Source: Clostridium pasteurianum (GTDB lineage Bacteria; Bacillota; Clostridia; Clostridiales; Clostridiaceae). Taken from it: a stretch of DNA of 64,000 nucleotides. Made by a program: the position numbers and the translations under genes. Each line of letters begins with the position of its first letter. Position 1 is the first letter of the stretch. Shown piece by piece: positions 43,039 through 51,054 of the stretch. A model generated the notes under the pieces. The model had not been told where the DNA came from and did not search any database. It worked only from the letters and a program-made list of their open reading frames with translations. Location of the stretch: the NCBI RefSeq assembly GCF_001705235.1, contig NZ_MCGV01000001.1:2852001-2916000 (forward strand), given 5' to 3'.

Positions 43039-43419
43039 ATGGATGATAAAAATTTGTTACAGCAAAATAAATCTAAAGCTGCTTTGGAAAAATTCCTGAT
43101 AGATAAATATAAGATGGTTTTACTTGTTGCCTCAGTTAATTATACAGGCATCAATGGAAATCGTTATTTGATAGATAAGATAATAGACAGAATGTATCAC
43201 GTAATTTCACAAAGATTTATAAAAAATATAGCTCTTAAAATTATAAAGGTCATGGAAGAAGGACCAGTAATATTTGTTGTTATTGACAGTGATGCTGAAG
43301 GAGTAATAAAAGAGATAGATGCTATAAAAAAAGATGGTTTACTAAGTTCTTATATGAATGTGAAAATTATAAACAAGGATAATAATATTGTTTATTGTGA
43401 AGATTTATTAGATCGTTAA
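43039..43419 (+). CDS. Conserved-looking protein of unknown function
   Basis: The 126-residue product is not recognised. It has a Lys-rich start, a hydrophobic beta segment KMVLLVASVNYTGI, and a second ALKIIKVMEEGPVIFVVIDSD; this looks like a small alpha/beta domain, possibly PAS- or roadblock-like. ATG 43039 has no ribosome site nearby: the only AAAGGAG is at 43001-43007, and the frame stays open upstream without ATG, GTG or TTG. The true start may be a non-standard codon further up. It ends at a shared bidirectional terminator. Confidence 0.6.
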   Translation: MDDKNLLQQNKSKAALEKFLIDKYKMVLLVASVNYTGINGNRYLIDKIIDRMYHVISQRFIKNIALKIIKVMEEGPVIFVVIDSDAEGVIKEIDAIKKDGLLSSYMNVKIINKDNNIVYCEDLLDR

Positions 43420-43436
43420 TTAAAGTGAATAAATAA

Positions 43437-43494
43437 AAAAGTGAGGTATAGAGTTTCTAATTAAGTATCTGTAGAAACTCTATACCTCACTTTT
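43437..43494. terminator. Bidirectional terminator between convergent genes
   Basis: A perfect 23-base stem (43437-43459 with 43472-43494) around a 12-base loop, with A runs on one side and T runs on the other, serves both strands. The minus-strand regulator gene ends inside its right edge. Confidence 0.93.
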
Positions 43495-45493
43495 AAGCTT
43501 CTATATTATATTTTTTACATTTCAAGGATACAGTTCTATGAGTTATGCCTAAGACTTTTCCAACTTTGTTATAGCTTTTATATTTTTTCATCGCTATAGT
43601 TAGAATTCTTTTCTCATAATCCTCTAATTTCAAAATTGGACTTTCATCGTCAATTTTTATGACATCATTTTTGGAATCGATATTTGTTATATAAAAAGGT
43701 AAATCTTTTAAAGTTATTATGCCGCTGTCACACATATTTATAGCTCTTTCAATAATATTTTCAAGTTCTCTTATATTGCCTGGCCAATTATAATTAATAA
43801 AGCACGCTAGACAGTTTTCTTCAATTTTTATTATTGGTTTATGAAGTCGTGCACTTATTGTTTTTATAAAGTGTTCAACAAGTAAATTTATGTCTTCCTT
43901 TCTTTTTCTGAGAGGAGGAAGCAGTATAGAAATTACGTTAAGCCTATAATACAAGTCTTCTCTAAATTCACCTGTTTTAAGCATTTCCTCAAGATTTCTA
44001 TTTGTTGCAGCAATAATTCTAACATCAACTTTCTGTGTTACAAGGCCTCCCACACTTTCAAATTCTTTTTCTTGAAGAACTCTTAAAAGCTTAGGCTGCA
44101 TTGATTTTGGAATATCTCCAATTTCATCAAGAAATATTGTTCCTGTATCTGCTATTGCAAATTTTCCTGGTTTAGTTTTAATAGCGCCTGTAAAAGCACC
44201 TTTTTCATATCCAAAAAGTTCACTTTCAATTAAATTTTCAGGTATTGCTGCACAATTTACCCTTACGAATGGCTTATCCTTTCTTGGACTATTATTATGT
44301 ATTGCCTTTGCAATAAGTTCTTTACCAGTACCACTTTCACCTCGTACTAAAACGGTAGAAGTGGAATTTGAAGCTTTATCAGCAGTAATTAAAACATCTT
44401 TAAGAGAACTACTACTTCCTATTATACTGTCAAAGGAACTATTGAGTTTACTATGTCTTTTTAGTTCCGTCTTATAGTAATTAAGTTCTTCTTCTGATTT
44501 TTCAAGTCTTTGTGCTATATTTATAATTTCATTTGTTTCCTTTGAAATTGAAATTACACCTTTAAAAGTTTTTCCTATAAAGATTGGTACTACAGTACAT
44601 ATTATATCTATATTGTTTTTATGATATAGTATATTTTCTATAGGTACCTTTGATTTAAAGACCTTCATTCTGTATCCATCTGGTGAAACATCTATAAGAT
44701 CTTTTCCAAGTACATCACTTGATTTAATGTTAAAATAGCTTTCATAGCTTGGATTTATATAGGAAATTTTTCTGTTCTCGGCCACGAAGCATATGAGATC
44801 ATGTGAAGTTTCTAGTATTTTTTTGAAACGCTCATTAAGTTCCTTAAGGCCTATTAGCTCTGAAATATCTTGAAATACACAGAGGGCTCCAATTACTTTA
44901 TTTTTTGAAAGTATTGGACAACAATTTGATATAACTATATGCTTATTTATGTGCTGTGTTTTCCCAAGCTTTTTTTCTTTGGTCTTCATAACTTCAGGCA
45001 TGTCTGAAGTTGGAACTATATCCAATATTGGAACTCCGATTACGGTACTTATTTTTTTATCCAGAATGTTTAATCCATAATCGTTTATAGAAGTTATATT
45101 ACAATTTATGTCTACGACAATTATGCCCATAGGTATATTTTCAAGTACATTTTCATTTACTATAGTATTTTCTTCAATTATTGCGTCTATATTTGAAAAA
45201 GATTTTATATTGTCATCTAAATTTTTAGTTATATAGTTACTTAGTTCTATAACGGCTCTTTCTCCGCTGCTGCTGTCTTCAAAACATGATATTTCAATTA
45301 GTTCATTTTCTTTTATTTTAAGTGAAAGTAAAGCCAGCATACTTATGGCGATAGGATCTTTAGAACTCATCTTTCTTACATAAAGATTTATCCCGTACTG
45401 TTCTTTTAATTTAGATGATTTATGTACAATCATTGCAGCTATCCTGGTATGGACTCCATTTTTTATATTTACTGTGATGCAATTTTTAAACAT
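43493..45493 (-). CDS. Sigma-54-dependent activator with N-terminal HPr domain and PAS domains
   Basis: The 666-residue regulator has, in order: an HPr-like domain (residues 1-88); two PAS-like domains (about 110-220 and 225-335); a sigma-54 AAA+ domain (about 355-590) with Walker A GESGTGKE, the sigma-54-contacting GAFTGA loop and Walker B TIFLDEIGD; and a C-terminal helix-turn-helix (VGKVLGITHRTVSLKCKKY). In the HPr domain His15 and Arg17 are kept (NGVHTR), but Asp46 replaces the regulatory Ser46. It diverges from ptsI, which has a -24/-12 promoter. It likely activates ptsI in response to PTS phosphorylation; the PAS ligands are unknown. Confidence 0.93.
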   Translation of the reverse strand: MFKNCITVNIKNGVHTRIAAMIVHKSSKLKEQYGINLYVRKMSSKDPIAISMLALLSLKIKENELIEISCFEDSSSGERAVIELSNYITKNLDDNIKSFSNIDAIIEENTIVNENVLENIPMGIIVVDINCNITSINDYGLNILDKKISTVIGVPILDIVPTSDMPEVMKTKEKKLGKTQHINKHIVISNCCPILSKNKVIGALCVFQDISELIGLKELNERFKKILETSHDLICFVAENRKISYINPSYESYFNIKSSDVLGKDLIDVSPDGYRMKVFKSKVPIENILYHKNNIDIICTVVPIFIGKTFKGVISISKETNEIINIAQRLEKSEEELNYYKTELKRHSKLNSSFDSIIGSSSSLKDVLITADKASNSTSTVLVRGESGTGKELIAKAIHNNSPRKDKPFVRVNCAAIPENLIESELFGYEKGAFTGAIKTKPGKFAIADTGTIFLDEIGDIPKSMQPKLLRVLQEKEFESVGGLVTQKVDVRIIAATNRNLEEMLKTGEFREDLYYRLNVISILLPPLRKRKEDINLLVEHFIKTISARLHKPIIKIEENCLACFINYNWPGNIRELENIIERAINMCDSGIITLKDLPFYITNIDSKNDVIKIDDESPILKLEDYEKRILTIAMKKYKSYNKVGKVLGITHRTVSLKCKKYNIEA

Positions 45494-45517
45494 AATACAT
45501 TTCTCCTATAATAACTA

Positions 45518-45534
45518 TTGATAAAAAGTATCAA
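45518..45534. promoter_or_regulatory. Probable activator site 1 (TTGATA-N5-TATCAA)
   Basis: TTGATAAAAAGTATCAA is a perfect 6+6 palindrome. It lies 24 bases upstream of the regulator start and about 300 bases before the ptsI -24 box, so it may serve autoregulation and activation of ptsI. Confidence 0.7.
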
Positions 45535-45549
45535 GACAACCTAAAAAGC

Positions 45550-45566
45550 ATGATAATTTTTATCAA
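45550..45566. promoter_or_regulatory. Probable activator site 2
   Basis: ATGATAATTTTTATCAA is the same palindrome with one half slightly changed, about 32 bases (three helical turns) centre to centre from site 1. Confidence 0.6.
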
Positions 45567-45647
45567 CTATATTTTACACCTAAATTAGGGGAATATCTAT
45601 ATAAAAAGTGGTGAAAATAATTATAACACTAATGATTGTAAAAATAA

Positions 45648-45664
45648 TTGATAAAAAGTATCAA
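45648..45664. promoter_or_regulatory. Probable activator site 3
   Basis: TTGATAAAAAGTATCAA is identical over 17 bases to site 1 and lies about 165 bases upstream of the ptsI -24 element, a normal distance for a sigma-54 enhancer. Confidence 0.7.
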
Positions 45665-45828
45665 GCACATATGGATAATTTATGCAATTTAAGTTAAGAT
45701 TTTATATAAAAAATTTACATGTACATAAAAATACATGCACTTGAATATGTTTAATATAGGCATTGCCTTAGTATTTAGTGTTAAGTTTTTTTAACGTAAA
45801 AAAATTGTCAAGTGGAATCTTATAACAG

Positions 45829-45845
45829 TTGGCATGATAATTGCT
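45829..45845 (+). promoter_or_regulatory. Sigma-54 (-24/-12) promoter of ptsI
   Basis: TTGGCATGATAATTGCT has GG and GC separated by exactly ten bases and fits the consensus TGGCAY-N5-TTGCW. The ptsI ATG is about 40 bases downstream. The divergent sigma-54 activator and the repeated palindromes upstream support it. Confidence 0.9.
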
Positions 45846-45885
45846 ATATAAATTAGTGTAATAATATATTGTTAGGAGGATTACG

Positions 45886-47505
45886 ATGATAAAAAAAGGA
45901 ATATCTGCCTCAAAAGGATATGCAATAGGACACGTTTTTATTAAAGCAAATAATAAAGTGGAAATAGTTGAAAAAAAGATAAGTGATATAGATGGTGAAA
46001 AAAATAGACTTAATGCAGCGATAGAAAAATCAAGAGCTCAGCTTACAAAAATTAAAGCCAAAGCTGAAAAGGATTTAGGCGCTGATAAAGCAGCAGTATT
46101 TGAAAGCCACATGATGTTTCTTGATGATCCTGAATTTGTTGGTTCAGCAGAAAATATAATATCAGATGAAAAGATAAATGCTGAAAAAGCACTTGAAAAT
46201 GTAATAGATAATTATGTAAAAGTTTTTGCAGGTATTGAAGACGAGTACATGAAAGAAAGAATAGCTGATGTAAAAGATGTTGGAAATAGAATTATACAAA
46301 ACCTTTTAGGAAATGATATGACAGGTCTTGCTGATATAGATAAAAATACAGTTGTAGTTGCACATGATTTAACACCTTCAGATACAGCTCAACTTGATAA
46401 AAATAGAGTAATTGCATTTTTAACTAACATAGGTGGAAGAACATCTCACAGCGCTATAATGGCAAGAACACTTGAAATACCAGCAGTTGTTGGACTTCAT
46501 GACATAGTAGAAAACGTTAAAAATGGAGATACTATAATAGTAGACGGAGCAGAAGGCGTTGCTATAATAAATCCTGATGAAAAGACAATAAAAGAATACG
46601 AAGCTAAAAAGGTTGAATATGAGAAGCAGCAGGAAAAATTAAGAGAGCTCATAAATGTAGAAACAAGAACTAGAGCAGGAAAAAGAGTAGAGGTTTGTGG
46701 AAACATAGGAAAGGCTAAAGATGTTGAAGCTGTACTTAAAAATGGCGGAGATGGAGTAGGTCTTTTCAGAACAGAATTTTTATACATGGATAGAGATGCA
46801 ATGCCTACAGAAGATGAGCAGTTTGAAGCATATAAAACTGTAGTAGAAAAAATGAATGGTAAAACAGTTGTAATAAGAACACTAGATATAGGTGGAGATA
46901 AAAAACTTTCATACTTACCTCTTCCAGAAGAAATGAATCCATTCCTTGGTTTTAGAGCAATAAGACTTTGCCTTGGAAGAAAAGATATATTTAAAGTTCA
47001 ATTAAGAGCACTTTTAAGAGCTTCTGTATATGGAAATTTAAAAATAATGTTCCCTATGATATCATCACTTGAAGAATTCTTAGAAGCTAAAGAAGTTCTT
47101 AAAGAATGTATGGGTGAATTAAAAGCCGAAGGAAAGAAATTTAATGATAAACTTGAAACAGGAATAATGGTTGAAATCCCAGCAGCTGCTGTAAACTCAG
47201 AAGAACTTGCAAAATACGTTGATTTCTTTAGTATAGGAACTAATGACCTTATACAATATACTTTAGCAGCAGATAGAATGAATGAGAAGGTATCATACCT
47301 TTATAACCCAATGCATCCTGCTGTACTTAAGTTAATAAAATTGACAATTCAATCTGCACACAAAGAAGGAAAATGGTGTGGAATGTGCGGTGAGATGGCT
47401 GGAGATGAAAAGGCAATACCAACATTAGTAGAGTATGGTCTTGACGAATTCTCAATGAGTGCGTCTTCAATCTTAACTGCAAAAGAATTGATTATGAAAG
47501 CCTAA
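45886..47505 (+). CDS. ptsI: PTS enzyme I (phosphoenolpyruvate-protein phosphotransferase)
   Basis: Enzyme I takes phosphate from PEP and passes it to HPr, the first step of sugar uptake through the PTS. The 539-residue product has the phosphohistidine segment GGRTSHSAIMAR near residue 187 and the PEP-binding barrel with GLFRTEFLYM, FSIGTNDLIQYTLAADR and WCGMCGEMAGD. ATG 45886 follows TTAGGAGGA. A sigma-54 promoter for a general PTS gene is unusual. No ptsH gene is in the window. Confidence 0.97.
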   Translation: MIKKGISASKGYAIGHVFIKANNKVEIVEKKISDIDGEKNRLNAAIEKSRAQLTKIKAKAEKDLGADKAAVFESHMMFLDDPEFVGSAENIISDEKINAEKALENVIDNYVKVFAGIEDEYMKERIADVKDVGNRIIQNLLGNDMTGLADIDKNTVVVAHDLTPSDTAQLDKNRVIAFLTNIGGRTSHSAIMARTLEIPAVVGLHDIVENVKNGDTIIVDGAEGVAIINPDEKTIKEYEAKKVEYEKQQEKLRELINVETRTRAGKRVEVCGNIGKAKDVEAVLKNGGDGVGLFRTEFLYMDRDAMPTEDEQFEAYKTVVEKMNGKTVVIRTLDIGGDKKLSYLPLPEEMNPFLGFRAIRLCLGRKDIFKVQLRALLRASVYGNLKIMFPMISSLEEFLEAKEVLKECMGELKAEGKKFNDKLETGIMVEIPAAAVNSEELAKYVDFFSIGTNDLIQYTLAADRMNEKVSYLYNPMHPAVLKLIKLTIQSAHKEGKWCGMCGEMAGDEKAIPTLVEYGLDEFSMSASSILTAKELIMKA

Positions 47506-47546
47506 AAAATCATTTTAATATATAAAGTTTTTTGCATTAATTTATA

Positions 47547-47584
47547 AGGATGGATAGTAGAAATATTATTCATCCTGTTTTTTT
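47547..47584 (+). terminator. Intrinsic terminator after ptsI
   Basis: AGGATG (47547-47552) pairs with CATCCT (47571-47576), and seven more inner pairs include G-U. It is followed by G and a run of eight T. Confidence 0.85.
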
Positions 47585-47742
47585 ATCTATAAATAGTTTT
47601 TTTATTGTCTTTCAATGGGATATTTTTCTATTAAAACCCCAAACTTTTATATTAAGAATAGAGTAAATATATTTCCTGCTACTACGATAAACAATAATAT
47701 GATATATTAGAAAGAGTACATAAAATAAAAAAGGTGATATTG

Positions 47743-48978
47743 GTGAATAAATCTAAAAAAAATTATAAAAAGGCACTTTTATGTTTTCAAAAAGGATATA
47801 TAGATAAGGCTATAAGTTTATGTGAGAAAAGTATATCAATTGATATAAGAAATAATGCTGCACTTGATCTTAAGGGAATGCTCCTTTACTTTAAGGGTAA
47901 TTTAGATGAAGCAAATGCTATTTGGAAACTTAATGCGTATAATAATAATGATGGAGCAGCAAAAAAATATTTAGAGGATATTTCGGATGATAAAAAAAGA
48001 TTGAATTATTATATTAAAGCGCTTAAGTGTATAAAAAGGGTTGAAATAGAAGAGGCACTCGAGTTTTTAGATGAATGTTCCAAGAGTTCTTATAATTGTA
48101 TAAATGTTAATAATAATATGGCGTTGTGCTATATGAAGCAAGGAAAGTATCAAAAAGCCATCTCAAAAATTGAAGATGTACTTAAAATTGATATAAATAA
48201 TGAAATGGCATTAAAAAACAAAAAGGAACTTGTACATCTTGGAATTATGAAAAATAGAATTGATACAGGTAAAATTTTTAAAACTCTTACTGCTATTATT
48301 ATAGTGATTGTTATGATATTTGGAGCATTTGAGGCAAAGAATTATATTAAAAATAGAAAAGTTTCAATTAAAAAAACACCGTCTAAAAAAATAATTAAAA
48401 AGGAGACACCAAAGAGTAAAGTAAAAACTCCTATTAAAAAGAAAAAGGTTGTAAAGCAGGAGATTTTTAATGGCTCAGAACTTCAGAAAGCAGTTGATAA
48501 TAAGGATTTTAATAAAATTTATGAATATGAGGAAAAGTGGAAAGATAAAAGTAGTCTTGGAGTAAATGACAAGGTTTTAATATCAAAGGCTCTAGATGTA
48601 CTTACAAGTGATGGAGTTCAATATTTTTATAAGAATGGTACAAATCTTATTCAAAATAAAGATTATGAAGGTGGAAAGCAAAGTCTTTTAAAAGCATATA
48701 AGTATGGAGAAAAAAGTTATCTTTATTCTGATATAATTTATTTTTTAGCAGAAGCATATAAGAATACTAATGATGCTCAGAATGCTATAAATTATTATAG
48801 TATGTATGATCAGAAGTTTTCCAAAGGAAGTTATGAGGAAACTGTTTTATATAATCTAGCTATTTTGAATAAGGATGTAAATATAGAAGCTGCTAAAAGA
48901 TATGCTAATAAGCTCTCAAATAGTTATCCTGAATCAATTTATAACAATTCCAACATATCTGATATAATTAATAGGTAA
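47743..48978 (+). CDS. TPR-repeat membrane protein
   Basis: This protein of about 411 residues has N-terminal TPR-like helices (ALLCFQKGYIDKAISLCEKS), a single membrane segment near residues 180-200 (LTAIIIVIVMIFGAFEA), a Lys-rich linker, and C-terminal TPR repeats (DYEGGKQSLLKAYKYGEKSY, DAQNAINYYSMYDQKFSKG). TPR domains would lie on both sides of the membrane, suggesting a scaffold. I prefer GTG 47743 after AAGGTG; GTG 47734 and TTG 47740 are in frame. No specific function can be assigned. Confidence 0.75.
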   Translation: MNKSKKNYKKALLCFQKGYIDKAISLCEKSISIDIRNNAALDLKGMLLYFKGNLDEANAIWKLNAYNNNDGAAKKYLEDISDDKKRLNYYIKALKCIKRVEIEEALEFLDECSKSSYNCINVNNNMALCYMKQGKYQKAISKIEDVLKIDINNEMALKNKKELVHLGIMKNRIDTGKIFKTLTAIIIVIVMIFGAFEAKNYIKNRKVSIKKTPSKKIIKKETPKSKVKTPIKKKKVVKQEIFNGSELQKAVDNKDFNKIYEYEEKWKDKSSLGVNDKVLISKALDVLTSDGVQYFYKNGTNLIQNKDYEGGKQSLLKAYKYGEKSYLYSDIIYFLAEAYKNTNDAQNAINYYSMYDQKFSKGSYEETVLYNLAILNKDVNIEAAKRYANKLSNSYPESIYNNSNISDIINR

Positions 48979-49027
48979 AGTTATATTATAAGGATATTAT
49001 GTTTATAATATATATGGGTAAAAATTA

Positions 49028-49055
49028 TTGACATTATATTATTGAGTGGTAAAAT
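49028..49055 (+). promoter_or_regulatory. trxA promoter
   Basis: TTGACA (49028-49033) and TAAAAT (49050-49055) have a 16-base spacer. It would drive trxA-trxB. Confidence 0.7.
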
Positions 49056-49099
49056 ATAATTACGTTATACCCTATAGGGGTATATAAGGAGGAATAATT

Positions 49100-49417
49100 A
49101 TGGTAAAAGAAATTAATGATTCTATTTTTGATGAAGAGATAAAAAATTCAGAAAAGCCTGTAGTAGTTGACTTTTGGGCTCCATGGTGCGGACCATGTAA
49201 GATGCTTGGACCTGTAATGGATGAAGTATCTAATGAACTTGATAGCAAAGCAAAATTTGTAAAGGTAAATGTTGATGATAATCCAGCAGTAGCAGGCAAA
49301 TTTAGTATAGCAAGTATACCTACAGTTATGATCTTTAAAAATGGAAATCCTGTCGATACTTTAGTTGGCTTCAGACCTAAACAGTCAATTGTATCGTCTA
49401 TAGAAAAACACATATAG
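49100..49417 (+). CDS. trxA: Thioredoxin
   Basis: Thioredoxin reduces protein disulfides in the cytosol. The 105-residue product has the active site WAPWCGPCKM near residues 28-37 and the cis-proline segment SIPTVMIF. ATG 49100 follows AAGGAGGA. The reductase follows after 15 bases, so both are in one transcript. Confidence 0.97.
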   Translation: MVKEINDSIFDEEIKNSEKPVVVDFWAPWCGPCKMLGPVMDEVSNELDSKAKFVKVNVDDNPAVAGKFSIASIPTVMIFKNGNPVDTLVGFRPKQSIVSSIEKHI

Positions 49418-49432
49418 GTATAGGACTTTAAA

Positions 49433-50281
49433 ATGGAGAGATACGATATAGCCATAATAGGTAGTGGACCAGCAGGGTTATCGGCAGCAGTAAATGCTAA
49501 GGTTAGGAATAAGAAAATTATTGTTTTTGGAAACAAGAATTTGAGTAAGAAATTAGGCCTAGCACCTGTTATAAATAATTACCTCGGTTTTTATGGAATA
49601 AAGGGCGATGAATTAAAAAGTAAATTTAAAGAACATATAGATAAGTTAGGTATACAAATACAAGATTTAAAGGTAAACAATATATATGCCATGGGAGAAT
49701 ATTTTTCTATAATGACCAGTGGCGAAACTTATGAAGCATCAAAAGTTATACTTGCTATGGGTATGGAACACACTAAACCATTAAATGGTGAAGATAAGTT
49801 TTTAGGTAGAGGTGTGGGCTATTGTGCCACTTGTGATGCTCCTTTGTATAAAGATAAAGTTGCGACAGTAGTTGGCTATAATAAAGAAGCGGAAAGTGAA
49901 GCTAATTATTTAGATGAAATTGCATCTAAGGTTTATTATGTTCCTATGTACAGAGATGAGTATAAATTGAATCCTGGCGTAGAACTTGTAAAAGATGCTC
50001 CTGTAGAAATTGTCGGAGATAAAAAAGTAGAAAAGCTAAAGCTTAAGTCAAATGAAATTGAGACGGATGGAATATTTGTATTAAAGGACAGCGCTCCTCC
50101 AGAACAACTGGTTCCAGGGCTAGAAGTTGAAGATGGTCATATAAAAGTAAATAGAAAGATGGAAACTAATATAGATGGCTGCTATGCGGCAGGAGACTGC
50201 ACAGGAAAGCCTTATCAGTATATGAAAGCAGTTGGAGAAGGACAGGTAGCGGCACTGAATGCCGTGGAGAAATTAAAATAG
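49433..50281 (+). CDS. Thioredoxin reductase-like flavoprotein lacking NADPH motifs
   Basis: The 282-residue product has the FAD motif GSGPAGLSA at the N-terminus, the redox-active GVGYCATCDAP (Cys pair near residues 128-131) and the C-terminal FAD motif AAGDCTGKPYQYMKAVGEG. In the middle domain the NADPH fingerprint (GGGDSA and HRR) is absent: the sequence reads VVGYNKEAESEA, then VYYVPMYRDE. It is about 30 residues shorter than standard TrxB. These traits fit the ferredoxin-linked, pyridine-nucleotide-independent thioredoxin reductases described in clostridia. Its TAG stop lies in the arm of the palindrome that follows. Confidence 0.85.
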   Translation: MERYDIAIIGSGPAGLSAAVNAKVRNKKIIVFGNKNLSKKLGLAPVINNYLGFYGIKGDELKSKFKEHIDKLGIQIQDLKVNNIYAMGEYFSIMTSGETYEASKVILAMGMEHTKPLNGEDKFLGRGVGYCATCDAPLYKDKVATVVGYNKEAESEANYLDEIASKVYYVPMYRDEYKLNPGVELVKDAPVEIVGDKKVEKLKLKSNEIETDGIFVLKDSAPPEQLVPGLEVEDGHIKVNRKMETNIDGCYAAGDCTGKPYQYMKAVGEGQVAALNAVEKLK

Positions 50282-50494
50282 CAGTGCATTGGAACATTAA
50301 AAAAACTCTATAAATCTAAGGTGGAAAAATCGTAAATACTAAGAAATTTCAATAACTCGCTGAAAAAAAGCTCAGACAAATTGAAATATCTAAGTATTTT
50401 ACGATTTTTTCACCAAGATTTATTAGAGTTTTTTTAAATTGTTCCAAAGCACTGCTATTTTAATTTAGGAGTAAAGCAAGGAAGATTTTCTTCC
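50270..50494 (+). repeat. Long palindromic element, copy C, overlapping the trxB-like stop codon
   Basis: The 18 bases AAATTAAAATAGCAGTGC (50270-50287), which include the stop codon of the preceding gene, are the exact complement of 50449-50466. The whole arms (about 85 bases each) pair with few interruptions up to a loop of about 25 bases near 50355-50378. Then come the conserved linker GGAGTAAAGCAA (50468-50479) and a small hairpin GGAAG/CTTCC (50480-50494). Related copies are at 38572-38810 and 51055-51221. The following 260 bases up to 50755 hold no gene or recognisable signal. Confidence 0.8.
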
Positions 50495-50755
50495 ACTGCT
50501 ATCATATACGAGGTTTGGTCAGATCACATTATCTTTCTTTATCATCGATAGGCACTTTTTAAATGATGTGATACTTTAGCTGAGAATGTTATTTTTATTT
50601 ACGGTTTATAGGTGCTTTAAAATAATATGGTGTTAAATGATAACATTGTGCTACTCGTCAGTAGGTGTGATGGTGGTGCGAAAAGTTAATTTATAATATT
50701 GTAGATATGAAAAACAGAACACATTAAAATATAGATAAGAGAAGGGTGTGTTTAT

Positions 50756-51028
50756 ATGTTAACAGGGAAAAAGCACTATACAGATGAATTTAAAAATAGA
50801 ATAGTAGAACTCTATAATTCTGGAAAGACAATTACAGAATTAAGTCGCCAATATTCTGTGGCAAAATCAACAATAAGCGGTTGGGTTAAAAAGGGGAAAA
50901 CCATAGTTATAGACGATAATACAACTATTACATTAGAAGAGTATAACAAATTATTGAAAAAGGTATCACAGTTAGAAGAAGAAAAAGAAATATTAAAGAA
51001 GGCTATGGACATATTTTCAGAAAAGTAG
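50756..51028 (+). mobile_element. IS3-type transposase OrfA remnant
   Basis: The 90-residue product has a helix-turn-helix (HYTDEFKNRIVELYNSGKT, QYSVAKSTISGWVKKG) and a C-terminal coiled coil (LLKKVSQLEEEKEILKKAM), the standard OrfA of IS3-family elements. No OrfB with the DDE catalytic domain follows: within about 30 bases of its stop another palindromic element begins. The insertion sequence is therefore broken and probably inactive. I see no clear terminal repeats. ATG 50756 is preceded by GAAGGGTG. Confidence 0.85.
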
Positions 51029-51054
51029 CTATTATAATATTTAGATTTACACCT

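Noticed and set aside
49433-50281. Canonical NADPH thioredoxin reductase call
   Set aside because: The NADPH-domain motifs are missing and the protein is short, so the reductant is left open with ferredoxin preferred.
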